A stretch of DNA of 49,977 bases from assembly GCA_910587135.1 (NCBI GenBank), contig CAJULF010000020.1, positions 1-49,977 of the forward strand. The letters run 5' to 3'. The stretch comes from an uncultured Oscillospiraceae bacterium (GTDB taxonomy: Bacteria > Bacillota > Clostridia > Oscillospirales > Ruminococcaceae). The position numbers were made by a program, and so were the translations under genes. Under the pieces are notes generated by a model. It had not been told where the DNA came from. It saw only the letters and a list, made by a program, of their open reading frames with translations, and made no database searches. Position 1 is the stretch's first letter. Every line of letters begins with the position of its first letter. Below are positions 15,762-23,482 of this stretch, piece by piece.

Positions 15762-16988
15762 ATGAAGCTGTTCAAGCGCGATTTCACAATGGTGGTCATC
15801 GGGCAGATAATCTCTCTTTTCGGCAACGCCATACTTCGCTTTGCACTGCCGCTTTATCTGCTGAGAGAAACAAACTCCTCATCGCTTTTCGGAGCAGTGA
15901 CCGCCAGTTCGTTTATACCTATGATAATATTCACCCTGCTCGGAGGGGTTATCGCCGACAGAAAAAACAAACGCAATATTATGGTTATACTGGATTTTAC
16001 AACGGCTGCAATAATTCTGCTGTTTATTCCTATGCTGGGAAAAGTTCCGATAGTACCGCTGATGATCGCCGTGCTTATGATACTGTTCGGAATTTCGGGA
16101 GCGTATCAGCCCGCGGTACAGGCAAGCATTCCCCTGCTTACGGAAAAGGAAACGCTTATGAAGGGCAACGCCGTGATAAATATGGTGAGTACCCTTTCGG
16201 GGCTGCTCGGTCCGATAATAGGCGGCATACTGTTTGGCTCGTTCGGAATATTACCCATTCTGTTCATAAGTACAGGCTGTTTTGTTTTTTCGGCGGTAAT
16301 GGAGATTTTCATACATATCCCTTACGTCAAACAATCCGACAATAAAAGCGTTTTAAGAGCAGCCGGCTTCGATCTGCGGGAATGTCTTGCGTATGTGAAA
16401 AACGACAAGCCGATTTTCCTTTCGGTTCTTGTTATTCTTGCGCTGTTTAACCTGGTGCTTTCGGCAGCTATGGTGGTGGGAATCCCCATAATGGTGGTGC
16501 AGGTACTGGAAATGTCCGACACCGCCCTTGGGATAACCGAAGCGGCTATGGGTCTTGGCGGTCTTGCGGGCGGCATTATCGCGGGAACGGCGGCACAGAA
16601 AATGAAACTCAAAAACGGGTGGATAACGCTTGTTTTATGCTCTCTGGCGGCGCTTTTAATGGGCATATCGCTTTTTGAATTCATTCCGCCGTTGGTAGGA
16701 TATATAATCATAACGGCTGGGAGTTTCGGAGCAATGTGCGCCGCAACCATGTTCAGCGTATCACTGTTTACCGCCGTTCAGCAGCAGACCCCTCCTCATC
16801 TGCTTGGGAAGATAATGGCTGTCATCACAGCGATATCAAGCTGCTCTCAGCCTTTGGGTCAGGCGGTTTACGGCGTACTGTTCGACACACTGTCAAATAT
16901 GCCCTACACCGTCATGATAGGCTCGGCTGCAGCTTCAATGGCGGTTGCGCTGGGTTCCAAAAGGATATTTGAGCGGTTGGACAAATAA
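15762..16988 (+). CDS. MFS transporter (drug efflux, MefA/EntS-like)
   Basis: A 408-aa major facilitator with twelve predicted helices. LLGGVIADRKNKRNIMVILDF (loop 2-3) is the family signature, and overall it resembles macrolide efflux MefA-type pumps. The start is ATG15762, seven bases after GGAGG; the TTG at 15756 overlaps the permease stop. Position in the TetR-ABC-MFS operon indicates drug or bacteriocin resistance, with two different pump types under one repressor. Confidence 0.92.
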   Translation: MKLFKRDFTMVVIGQIISLFGNAILRFALPLYLLRETNSSSLFGAVTASSFIPMIIFTLLGGVIADRKNKRNIMVILDFTTAAIILLFIPMLGKVPIVPLMIAVLMILFGISGAYQPAVQASIPLLTEKETLMKGNAVINMVSTLSGLLGPIIGGILFGSFGILPILFISTGCFVFSAVMEIFIHIPYVKQSDNKSVLRAAGFDLRECLAYVKNDKPIFLSVLVILALFNLVLSAAMVVGIPIMVVQVLEMSDTALGITEAAMGLGGLAGGIIAGTAAQKMKLKNGWITLVLCSLAALLMGISLFEFIPPLVGYIIITAGSFGAMCAATMFSVSLFTAVQQQTPPHLLGKIMAVITAISSCSQPLGQAVYGVLFDTLSNMPYTVMIGSAAASMAVALGSKRIFERLDK

Positions 16989-17027
16989 GAGAAATCCACG
17001 GAAAATATTGTATACCGGAACAGCAAG

Positions 17028-17053
17028 GGGCTGCACGAAAATTCGCGCAGCCC
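17028..17053. terminator. Bidirectional terminator between MFS and aldolase genes
   Basis: GGGCTGCACGAA (17028-17039) pairs with TTCGCGCAGCCC (17042-17053), 11 of 12 positions. It lies between two convergent genes: 40 bp after the MFS stop and 56 bp after the aldolase stop. GCTTTATTT follows on the plus strand. Confidence 0.65.
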
Positions 17054-17108
17054 GCTTTATTTGAAAAGCTTTTACATTCGATATTTTTATCGGGAAAAAC
17101 CTATAAAA

Positions 17109-17972
17109 TCAAGCCTTGCCGATAGAACCGAACAGCTCCATCTTCTCCTTAACGGTAGCCTTGATAGCCTCGAAGCCGGGAGCGAGCAGCTTTCTGGGAT
17201 CAAAGCCCTTGCCCTGCTGATCCTTGCCCTCTTCGATGTACTTCCTCGTAGCCTCCTGGAACGCAAGCTGGCACTCGGTATTAACGTTGATTTTCGCAAC
17301 GCCGAGAGAAATAGCCTTCTTTATCATATCCGCGGGAATACCGGTACCACCATGCAGTACAAGCGGCATATCGCCTACCGCTTCCTTAACGGCAGCCAGA
17401 GTTTCAAAGGACAGACCCGGCCAGTTTTCGGGATATTTTCCGTGAATGTTTCCGATACCCGCCGCAAGCATTGTTACGCCCAGATCGGCGATAGCCTTGC
17501 ACTCGTTGGGGTCGGCGCACTCGCCCATACCGACAACTCCGTCCTCCTCGCCGCCGATAGAACCTACCTCGGCTTCAAGCGAAATGCCGAGAACATCGCA
17601 GGTATTTACCAACGCTGTGGTCTTTGCTATATTTTCCTCGATGGGATAATGAGAGCCGTCAAACATGATGGAGGAGAAACCCGCGTTGATGCAAGCCTTG
17701 GCACCCTCAAATGTGCCGTGGTCAAGGTGCAGCGCAACGGGAACAGTGATTCCCAGCTCGTCTATCATACCCTTTACCATGCCGACAACGGTGGTGTAGC
17801 CGCACATATACTTTCCGGCACCCTCGGAAACGCCGAGGATAACAGGCGACTTCAGCTCCTGCGCGGTGAGCAGGATAGCCTTTGTCCATTCAAGGTTGTT
17901 GATGTTGAACTGACCTACCGCATACTTGCCGTCGCGAGCCTTGTTCAGCATTTCTTTTGCAGAAACTAACAT
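17109..17972 (-). CDS. fba: Class II fructose-1,6-bisphosphate aldolase
   Basis: A 287-aa zinc-dependent aldolase that interconverts fructose-1,6-bisphosphate with glyceraldehyde-3-phosphate and dihydroxyacetone phosphate in glycolysis. Key motifs are ALHLDHG (metal and proton-relay residues), SIMFDGSHYP, LEAEVGSIGGEEDG, GNIHGKYP and LVLHGGTGIP. The start is ATG17972 with AAAGGAGAT 8 nt upstream; an in-frame extension to 18038 is untranslated leader. It is transcribed alone between convergent terminators, consistent with strong housekeeping expression. KbaY/GatY tagatose aldolases are similar, but GGEEDG and the context favour FBA. Confidence 0.94.
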   Translation of the reverse strand: MLVSAKEMLNKARDGKYAVGQFNINNLEWTKAILLTAQELKSPVILGVSEGAGKYMCGYTTVVGMVKGMIDELGITVPVALHLDHGTFEGAKACINAGFSSIMFDGSHYPIEENIAKTTALVNTCDVLGISLEAEVGSIGGEEDGVVGMGECADPNECKAIADLGVTMLAAGIGNIHGKYPENWPGLSFETLAAVKEAVGDMPLVLHGGTGIPADMIKKAISLGVAKINVNTECQLAFQEATRKYIEEGKDQQGKGFDPRKLLAPGFEAIKATVKEKMELFGSIGKA

Positions 17973-18045
17973 ACAAATATCTCCTTTGATTTGAATTATC
18001 GGAATGAGGGCAAACCGCAGTTCGCTCCTGAAATCCATTACTTTA

Positions 18046-18074
18046 ATTATACCTCATTTTCCGCAAAAAAGCAA
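18046..18074 (-). promoter_or_regulatory. Promoter of the aldolase gene
   Basis: A perfect TATAAT (18046-18051, minus strand) with a weaker TTGCTT (18069-18074) 17 bp upstream. The start point near 18039 gives a leader of about 67 nt. Confidence 0.55.
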
Positions 18075-18099
18075 TATATTTTGAAAAAATTTTCAATAA

Positions 18100-18840
18100 T
18101 TATGCCGTTTTCTTCAAAATATCAATCAGCTCACGCCAGTCATGAATATGTAAATAGTCAAAATCGGGCGGCGCAGAATTATCCGCTCCCGAGCTTGACG
18201 GAACCCCGACCGATCTGTCGTCATAATGCACGGGATAGATACCCGCGCCGTGAGCGCCGTAAACGTCCGCGGCTATGCTGTTGCCGCAGTACCACACCCT
18301 GTCCGCGGGAAGACCCGCCTTTTTCAGCGCGATATCAAACAGAACGCGGCTCGGCTTGCGGTACATATAATCGCTTGACGCAATGATAAACTCAAATCTG
18401 TTGTTGGGCAGAAGCCGGTTTATCCGCTCCGCAAGCGCCTCTCCCGACCAGACGAGGTTGCTGATGACCGCCGTCCGTATCCTATTCTCGTTCAGAAAAT
18501 CCAGCATTTTATCCGCATACGGCATTACCGCTCCGGGCGTCGCCGCCGACCAGAACACTATCTCCCACTCGGCGGGAGATAGGGAAAACTCCAGACCAAG
18601 AAGCTCCGCAGTGGTTCTGTTGCCCACCCGCGCGCAGATTTCACAATTATGCGACTCACGTATCTGCTGTATCTTTTCAAACACCTCCGAAACGGTCCTC
18701 TGAAAATCCTCAACGGTCACACCGTTCGGATTCGCGGTTATGTATTTGAAAAGCTCCCTGTTTCCGCGCCCCGAATCCCAATCGGGCTCATAAAGCAGCG
18801 TGTGCCCGTTGTCGAAAATTATCATTTCGGGTTTGGTCAT
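18100..18840 (-). CDS. HAD family hydrolase
   Basis: A 246-aa haloacid dehalogenase superfamily protein, subfamily IA. Motif I is IIFDNGHTLL with nucleophile Asp10. The usual second aspartate (+2) is replaced by Gly12, as in a subset of HAD proteins reading DxGxT. Motif II is AVISN, and motif III/IV are KPS and YCGNSIAADVYGA. The start at 18840 has AGGAGG six bases upstream, within the end of the preceding gene, so the two are coupled. It closes the rdgB-hisE unit. A role as histidinol-phosphate phosphatase is conceivable from context, but no sequence evidence supports it. Confidence 0.85.
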   Translation of the reverse strand: MTKPEMIIFDNGHTLLYEPDWDSGRGNRELFKYITANPNGVTVEDFQRTVSEVFEKIQQIRESHNCEICARVGNRTTAELLGLEFSLSPAEWEIVFWSAATPGAVMPYADKMLDFLNENRIRTAVISNLVWSGEALAERINRLLPNNRFEFIIASSDYMYRKPSRVLFDIALKKAGLPADRVWYCGNSIAADVYGAHGAGIYPVHYDDRSVGVPSSSGADNSAPPDFDYLHIHDWRELIDILKKTA

Positions 18841-18850
18841 ATCTGTCCTC

Positions 18851-19567
18851 CTATTCCTCGTCTGGCTCGTAGGTGTATGAAAATATCTCGTCGGTGGAGG
18901 GCTCCTCAAAATCCATTTCCCGCTCCGCTTTTATCATCTCGATATAAGCGCTCCATATCGGAATAACTATGCAGACAAGGACCGTGATTATTGCCGCAAT
19001 TATGACCACGATTACCTTCTGCTTTTTTGTCCAGCGGTGAATGGGCACGGCGTCCTCTTTTACCTCGAACATACGCCTGTCGCCTGTATCGGCAGCCTTA
19101 ATGACATAGGCTTTAAGCTTATCCTCGGCGCGTATCTTTATACATATTTCCTTATAATGCTTGTCAAGAGCCTCCGTAAGCTCCGCAGGCAGCTTTGAAA
19201 GCTGCCCGGAAATATACTTCTCGCTCTCCCCCGTCACCTCGGCTATCCGATTCACGTCAAGGTCGTTCTCGTAATATAGATGGATAATGCCGCGCATTAT
19301 CTGCGGCTTCATCAGCACTTCTTTCAGCAGAGCTTCAAGCTTCGCGGAAAGCTCCAGACCAGTAAGCGTAACCGCCTCGTCGTTGCTGTCGCTTTCGCGG
19401 CACTCCGCCCAGACATCGGCAGTCACGGTAAAAAGCTCCTCGTACTTTCCGCAGTTAAGTGCGGTTTTCGCGAAAATCTTCTTGGCGCTGTCAAAGCTCT
19501 TGGTGACTATCAGCGCCAGCGCGTATGCATCGTCGCCGCAGGTATCGACAAATTTTCTTATTTCCAT
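18851..19567 (-). CDS. Membrane-tethered sigma-factor-like protein
   Basis: A 238-aa protein not matching a family I can name firmly. Residues 1-55 (FVDTCGDDAYALALIVTKSF, followed by AKKIFAKTA) resemble sigma-70 region 2, and residues 73-130 (LEALLKEVLMKPQIMRGI, followed by IAEVTGESEKYISGQLSKL) resemble region 4 with its helix-turn-helix. A basic linker (RWTKKQK) then precedes one strong transmembrane helix (184-206) and an acidic external tail. This looks like an ECF-type sigma fold fused to a membrane anchor, possibly degenerate. Start and hisE stop abut (TGATATG), so translation is likely coupled. The ribosome site is weak. Confidence 0.55.
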   Translation of the reverse strand: MEIRKFVDTCGDDAYALALIVTKSFDSAKKIFAKTALNCGKYEELFTVTADVWAECRESDSNDEAVTLTGLELSAKLEALLKEVLMKPQIMRGIIHLYYENDLDVNRIAEVTGESEKYISGQLSKLPAELTEALDKHYKEICIKIRAEDKLKAYVIKAADTGDRRMFEVKEDAVPIHRWTKKQKVIVVIIAAIITVLVCIVIPIWSAYIEMIKAEREMDFEEPSTDEIFSYTYEPDEE

Positions 19568-19568
19568 A

Positions 19569-19892
19569 TCAAGTGTTGTGGTCGCTGACGTGGAACTGCT
19601 TTAAGTTGCCTATCTTCCTGCTGCGCTCCACCATAACCGCCTCCACGTCCTCTACGGTCACTCCGCGCTCCGCCATCAGCACTATCATATGATACAGCAG
19701 ATCGTTTATCTCACCGACAAGCTCCTCCTTGTCGCTGTTCTTGGCGGCGATAACCATCTCGGTGCACTCCTCGCCGCACTTTTTAAGTATCTTGTCCAGA
19801 CCCTTTTCAAAAAGGTAACAGGTATAAGAACCCTCCTGCGGCTCCGCTCTGCGGCTCATCACCACGTCATACATATCCTTAAATGCGTCCAT
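19569..19892 (-). CDS. hisE: Phosphoribosyl-ATP pyrophosphatase
   Basis: A 107-aa MazG-fold enzyme that hydrolyses phosphoribosyl-ATP to phosphoribosyl-AMP, the second step of histidine synthesis. GSYTCYLFEKGLDKILKKCGEE and NDLLYHMIVLMAERGV contain the metal-binding glutamates and aspartate. The length is typical of a stand-alone HisE. The start shares one base with the RdgB stop (TGATG), with AAGGAGA inside the RdgB gene. HisI is encoded separately 0.7 kb upstream in a Nudix fusion, whereas many bacteria fuse HisI to HisE. Confidence 0.93.
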   Translation of the reverse strand: MDAFKDMYDVVMSRRAEPQEGSYTCYLFEKGLDKILKKCGEECTEMVIAAKNSDKEELVGEINDLLYHMIVLMAERGVTVEDVEAVMVERSRKIGNLKQFHVSDHNT

Positions 19893-20542
19893 CAGAAAAA
19901 TCTCCTTAAAATATCTTCAAAAAAAGAAACAAAACCGTTAGCGGTACTTGACACCAATCCACTGCTTGCCCGTATATCATCTTCCGTCAGGTCGTAATAA
20001 TATTTTCCTGTCGGAATGTGCACCGAAAGGCAATCCAGCGGAAAACCACTGACCTTTGCGCGCTTCTCATGCGGCTTGTCCACGATATGGAACGGATTTC
20101 CCGAAAGGCTGTCGTCCATGCATTCAGCGGCAACGCTGTCGGAAATCACAAGGCATATCGCGTTTTTATATCTTGCGGTCAATCTTCCGTACCTTGCGGC
20201 AAGACCGCTGTAATAGACTGTCATCTCCTCGTCGGAGAGCCGTTTTCCCCCTACGTTCCTCACGTTTACCCCCGGCTGAAGCTCAGCGGGAAAATCCGGA
20301 TTGTCAAAATATAACCCCGAATCGCAGGAAAACACAGGTATACCGAAACGGCGATAGTAAGCATATGCCTTTATTCGCGCGTTTTCAAGAGGGCTGCCGC
20401 CGTTCTCGTCCACTTCGGGGATATCTTTACTGCCGCTCAGCTCGGACAACCCGATAATTTCAATGTCCAAGCTTTTCAGGCATTCTCTCATCGACTGCAG
20501 CTTAGCGCTGTTACCCGTTCCGTACAGAAATCTGACACTCAT
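19892..20542 (-). CDS. Non-canonical purine NTP pyrophosphatase (RdgB/HAM1 family)
   Basis: A 216-aa member of the HAM1/RdgB fold, which converts ITP, XTP or dITP to monophosphates and so keeps damaged purines out of nucleic acids. The motif FLYGTGNSAKLQSMRECL at the N-terminus and SPLENARIKAYAYYRRFGIPVFSCDSGLYFD carry the family residues. The C-terminus is more divergent than canonical RdgB (no SHR motif of the usual form), so the substrate may differ. ATG20542 follows GGAGG by four bases. A consensus promoter lies just upstream, making this the first gene of the rdgB-hisE-sigma-like-HAD unit. Confidence 0.8.
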   Translation of the reverse strand: MSVRFLYGTGNSAKLQSMRECLKSLDIEIIGLSELSGSKDIPEVDENGGSPLENARIKAYAYYRRFGIPVFSCDSGLYFDNPDFPAELQPGVNVRNVGGKRLSDEEMTVYYSGLAARYGRLTARYKNAICLVISDSVAAECMDDSLSGNPFHIVDKPHEKRAKVSGFPLDCLSVHIPTGKYYYDLTEDDIRASSGLVSSTANGFVSFFEDILRRFF

Positions 20543-20581
20543 AAGTCCTCCACCTGCCCGCTCAAAAACGTTCATATTTAT

Positions 20582-20610
20582 ATTATATCAGTGAACGGCA
20601 AATTTGTCAA
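20582..20610 (-). promoter_or_regulatory. Internal promoter upstream of the rdgB-like gene
   Basis: On the minus strand TTGACA (20605-20610) and TATAAT (20582-20587) match consensus in all positions, with a 17-bp spacer. It lies between the Nudix-HisI stop and the RdgB start and would allow rdgB-hisE and downstream genes to be made independently of the main his transcript. Confidence 0.85.
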
Positions 20611-20624
20611 GCGCTTTTTGAAAT

Positions 20625-21347
20625 TTATCTTAATCTGTTGAAAAAACAAGTGCGGTTGCCCGTGTGGCACGCCGCGCCGATCTGTTCGACCTTTATCAGC
20701 AGCGTGTCGTCATCGCAGTCGCCGTATATCTCAACGACCTTCTGCAAGTGTCCCGAAGTCGCTCCCTTATTCCAAAGCTCTTGTCTTGAACGGCTCCAGA
20801 ACCATGTATAGCCTGTTTTCAGCGTTCTGCGCATGCTCTCCTCGTTCATGTAGGCAAGCATTAGAACCTCACCGTTCTCCGCGTCCTGCACTATCGCGGG
20901 GATAAGTTCCCCTTTTCTGAAATATTTTTTCAGGTCGGTTTCTGCGTTTAATATCCCGCAGATTTTTTCCAGAAGAAACGGCTGAATCTCGGGGTAAGTC
21001 CACCCCGACAGCTCCGCGGGCGGCTCGTCAAGCAGCTCAACGCGCTCTATCTCCGAATCGGGAAGCTCTCCAAGTTCCTCAATCTCCGCATAAAACAACA
21101 TTCCGTTATCGTTCACTCGGTAGGGAAAGAGCTGTATCAGCGAATATTTTACAGCGCCCGTTTCCTCAAACAGCTCTCGCGCGGCGGTCTGCGCTATGTT
21201 CTCGCCCGCTTCGCGGTGTCCGCCGGGAATCTCAAGCGTATCGCGCTCACGGTGCTTTACAAATACCCATTTGCCCTTATATCTTGCCGCTATAACGGCA
21301 TATTTCAGCGTTTCGTCCTTAACGCTTTCGGGAAATTCAACTTTCAT
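20625..21347 (-). CDS. hisI: Nudix hydrolase - phosphoribosyl-AMP cyclohydrolase fusion
   Basis: A 240-aa two-domain protein. Residues about 14-130 form a Nudix domain with box GHREAGENIAQTAARELF plus EETGA (the full GX5EX7REUXEEXGU pattern). Residues about 150-238 form HisI, with LMLAYMNEESMRRTL, FWSRSRQELWNKGATSGHLQ, GDCDDD and ACHTGNRTCF, including the zinc cysteines and metal aspartates. HisI opens the ring of phosphoribosyl-AMP in histidine synthesis. The Nudix half is of the 8-oxo-dGTP/nucleoside-diphosphate type; its link to HisI chemistry is unknown, though hydrolysis of pyrophosphate in PR-ATP or of a related nucleotide is conceivable. ATG21347 has AAGGAGGAG upstream. Both active sites look intact. 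Confidence 0.9.
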   Translation of the reverse strand: MKVEFPESVKDETLKYAVIAARYKGKWVFVKHRERDTLEIPGGHREAGENIAQTAARELFEETGAVKYSLIQLFPYRVNDNGMLFYAEIEELGELPDSEIERVELLDEPPAELSGWTYPEIQPFLLEKICGILNAETDLKKYFRKGELIPAIVQDAENGEVLMLAYMNEESMRRTLKTGYTWFWSRSRQELWNKGATSGHLQKVVEIYGDCDDDTLLIKVEQIGAACHTGNRTCFFNRLR

Positions 21348-21460
21348 TTTCTCCTCCTTTATTTTCTCAATTTCGGAAAAGCGTCTTTTATGCATTTAAT
21401 CAAAAATATTGCATATTTATAAGCCGATTTCCGTGGGTTACATAATACCGAAAAGGGAGT

Positions 21461-21901
21461 TTATTTAAGACATCTCGTACTCAGCCGTTCGTCCGCGTAT
21501 TCGTAAACCGTTTCGGGGTTCGCGCTCAAATTTTGCAGAACGAACTCACAATACCGTATAAGCTCCAAAGTATCTTCATCTGTGTCCCCGAGCCTGAGGG
21601 CTTCGGTAAAGTGGTAATGTGCCGTTTCATAATCGGAAACGACGTTTTTCACCGAATGGGGACGGTAAAAATACGAATAGCCTATGCGGAAATTCCACAG
21701 AAAATCGTCCCGCCCCTCAGCTTCGACGGAGCGCAGCACCGCAAGCGCGTCGTTGTGCTGGCCATCGTTGTTCAGCGCACGCCCGAGCAGACTTGTCAGC
21801 TCGAAATCCCGTTCTATGCGCGGAATAGCTTCTATCGCTTCAATGATTTTCCGATGCTCATTATCATTATGCCATTTTTGCAGCTGTTCTTTTAAGTCCA
21901 T
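21461..21901 (-). CDS. Helical-repeat (TPR-like) protein of unknown function
   Basis: A 146-aa soluble, acidic, helix-rich protein. ELTSLLGRALNNDGQHNDALAVLRSVEAEG and YFYRPHSVKNVVSDYETAHYHFTEALRLGD look like TPR units, and the N-terminus starts DLKEQLQKWHNDNEHRKIIEAI. I recognise no named family; similar small TPR proteins occur beside SMI1/KNR4 and other immunity proteins. The chosen start is ATG21901, ten bases after GAGGT that overlaps the stop of the DUF4253 gene upstream, so the two are probably coupled. Confidence 0.7.
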   Translation of the reverse strand: MDLKEQLQKWHNDNEHRKIIEAIEAIPRIERDFELTSLLGRALNNDGQHNDALAVLRSVEAEGRDDFLWNFRIGYSYFYRPHSVKNVVSDYETAHYHFTEALRLGDTDEDTLELIRYCEFVLQNLSANPETVYEYADERLSTRCLK

Positions 21902-21914
21902 AAAATCACATACC

Positions 21915-22703
21915 TCAATCCCACCAGAAATACCACAGCGAAGACTTTGAAAGTGAATCCGCACGCCTGCCGACCGTCAGATCTCCCTGAAAAATACAGT
22001 CACTGCAAAACGCCATATGCTCCAACGCCAGTCTGAATGCCTTTTTTCTGTCAATGACGGGATGTGCGGTAAACTCCAGTACACTGTGCGATATCGTCGC
22101 GGGAACAGCACCGTGACGCTCATACCAATATTTCCCGACCGCCATCATTATATCGGGAGTCGGGCACTCATTCCAGCCGCCGAAGGGCAGCCACGCGAAA
22201 ACCTCCCACGGATTTTTTGCAGGAATTTTCACCAGAATGCACTCTTTAATGAAGCGGGTATCGTTTTTGAAATCAAATCCGAGAAATCCCACCAATCTGT
22301 CATTAACGTTGAATTCGTTGTTAATATACTCTCCCAGCACATCTGCGGCAAATTTGTCGCCCATGTTGTTCTTATATTCCGCAACGATATCCGCAAGCCA
22401 TTTGCCGCCATCCGCAAGCGGCTCGGAAAGCAGATTTTCACGATATGCGCGTAGCTCATCGGCAGTGCTGCCGTATTCCTCGATACATTCCAGAAGCACA
22501 TCGCTTACCGATACTATAACAGGTACATAAGCACCGTCGCTTTTTTCGCGGACTTCCTTGTATGCGGCGATAACCGCGCTCTCGCTGCTCCCGGCCGGAA
22601 AATGCTCACAGGGGCAGCCCAGATATTCAATTATCGTTTGAGCTGATTTGCTTGGAGCGCTCGGCACAGCGGGCTTATTCATTTGTGATTTTTCTAAAGG
22701 CAT
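21915..22703 (-). CDS. DUF4253 protein, paralogue 2
   Basis: A 262-aa protein whose C-terminal half is DUF4253 (PF14062): AWLPFGGWNECPTPDIMMAVGKYWYERHGAVPATI, then AFCSDCIFQGDLTVG and the terminal SLWYFWWD. The N-terminal half opens with IIEYLGCPCEHFPAGSSESAVIAAY, shared with the neighbouring paralogue. The function is unknown; the domain recurs in toxin-immunity neighbourhoods of Firmicutes and Actinobacteria. No signal peptide or membrane helix is present. AGGAGGT is five bases from the start. It lies 27 bp after paralogue 1. Confidence 0.87.
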   Translation of the reverse strand: MPLEKSQMNKPAVPSAPSKSAQTIIEYLGCPCEHFPAGSSESAVIAAYKEVREKSDGAYVPVIVSVSDVLLECIEEYGSTADELRAYRENLLSEPLADGGKWLADIVAEYKNNMGDKFAADVLGEYINNEFNVNDRLVGFLGFDFKNDTRFIKECILVKIPAKNPWEVFAWLPFGGWNECPTPDIMMAVGKYWYERHGAVPATISHSVLEFTAHPVIDRKKAFRLALEHMAFCSDCIFQGDLTVGRRADSLSKSSLWYFWWD

Positions 22704-22730
22704 AAGACCTCCTATATTTTTACAAGCTCC

Positions 22731-23456
22731 TCAATCCCACCAGAAATACCACACAGAGGACTCGGTGAGCGAATCCGCCAGACAGCCTATTGTATCTACT
22801 CCCTGAAAAACAATATCGGAGCAGAACGCGAACTGCTCCAGCGCAAGCCCCATAGCCGCGCTTTTGTCGCGTATCGGGTGAGCGGAGAACTCCAGCACGT
22901 CGCGGGTAATTACGGCGGGAACAGCTCCGTATTTCTCATACCAATACTTTCCTATCCACAGCATTTCCTCGGGAGCGGGGCACTCGTTCCAGCCGCCGAA
23001 GGGAAACCACGCGAATATCTCCCACGGATTTTTCACGGGTATCTTCGCAAGAACGCACTCCCAGCTTTTGCGCGTTCCGAAATTCAAAAAGCCCGAAAGC
23101 GCGGTCATAGGCTGACCGTTTTCCATTTCACCCACCACGTCATTCCAGTCCTCGCCATAGTCCTCCTTATAGCTTGAAAGAACCTTTTCAAACCACTCCC
23201 GTGCGTCTATAGGCGGTGCGGCGAAAACCTGCTTCTGCAAATCCGCCGAGCTTTGACTCTCGTCAAAATCCATATACTCCTCAATAACAAAAATTACGGG
23301 AGTATAGCCGCCTATCTCCCGCTTCGCGAAAGCGTCGTTGTAGGCGTTGGTCACCGCAGCAACGCTGCTGCCTGCGGGGAAATACTCACAGGGGCAGCCA
23401 AGGTACTTCATAACGCTTTGCGCGTTATGGCTCGGTTTTTTGAATAATTTATCCAT
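22731..23456 (-). CDS. DUF4253 protein, paralogue 1
   Basis: A 241-aa protein with the same architecture as its downstream neighbour: an N-terminal KYLGCPCEYFPAGSSVAAVTNAY region and a C-terminal DUF4253 domain with WFPFGGWNECPAPEEMLWIGKYWYEKYGAVPAVI, then FCSDIVFQGVDTIG and SVWYFWWD. The pair arose by tandem duplication and has diverged strongly in the middle third, as expected for immunity-like proteins under diversifying selection (inference). It begins 26 bp after hisF, with AGGGGG upstream, inside the histidine gene train. Confidence 0.87.
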   Translation of the reverse strand: MDKLFKKPSHNAQSVMKYLGCPCEYFPAGSSVAAVTNAYNDAFAKREIGGYTPVIFVIEEYMDFDESQSSADLQKQVFAAPPIDAREWFEKVLSSYKEDYGEDWNDVVGEMENGQPMTALSGFLNFGTRKSWECVLAKIPVKNPWEIFAWFPFGGWNECPAPEEMLWIGKYWYEKYGAVPAVITRDVLEFSAHPIRDKSAAMGLALEQFAFCSDIVFQGVDTIGCLADSLTESSVWYFWWD

Positions 23457-23482
23457 CGTTTTCCCCCTTAATTTAAGCTCGG

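Noticed and set aside
20605..20630. Fifth, truncated copy of the dispersed repeat (GCGCTTTTTGAAATTT)
   Set aside because: Only about 16 bp match, without the ends or hairpins; the stretch is explained by the consensus promoter and the 3' end of hisI.
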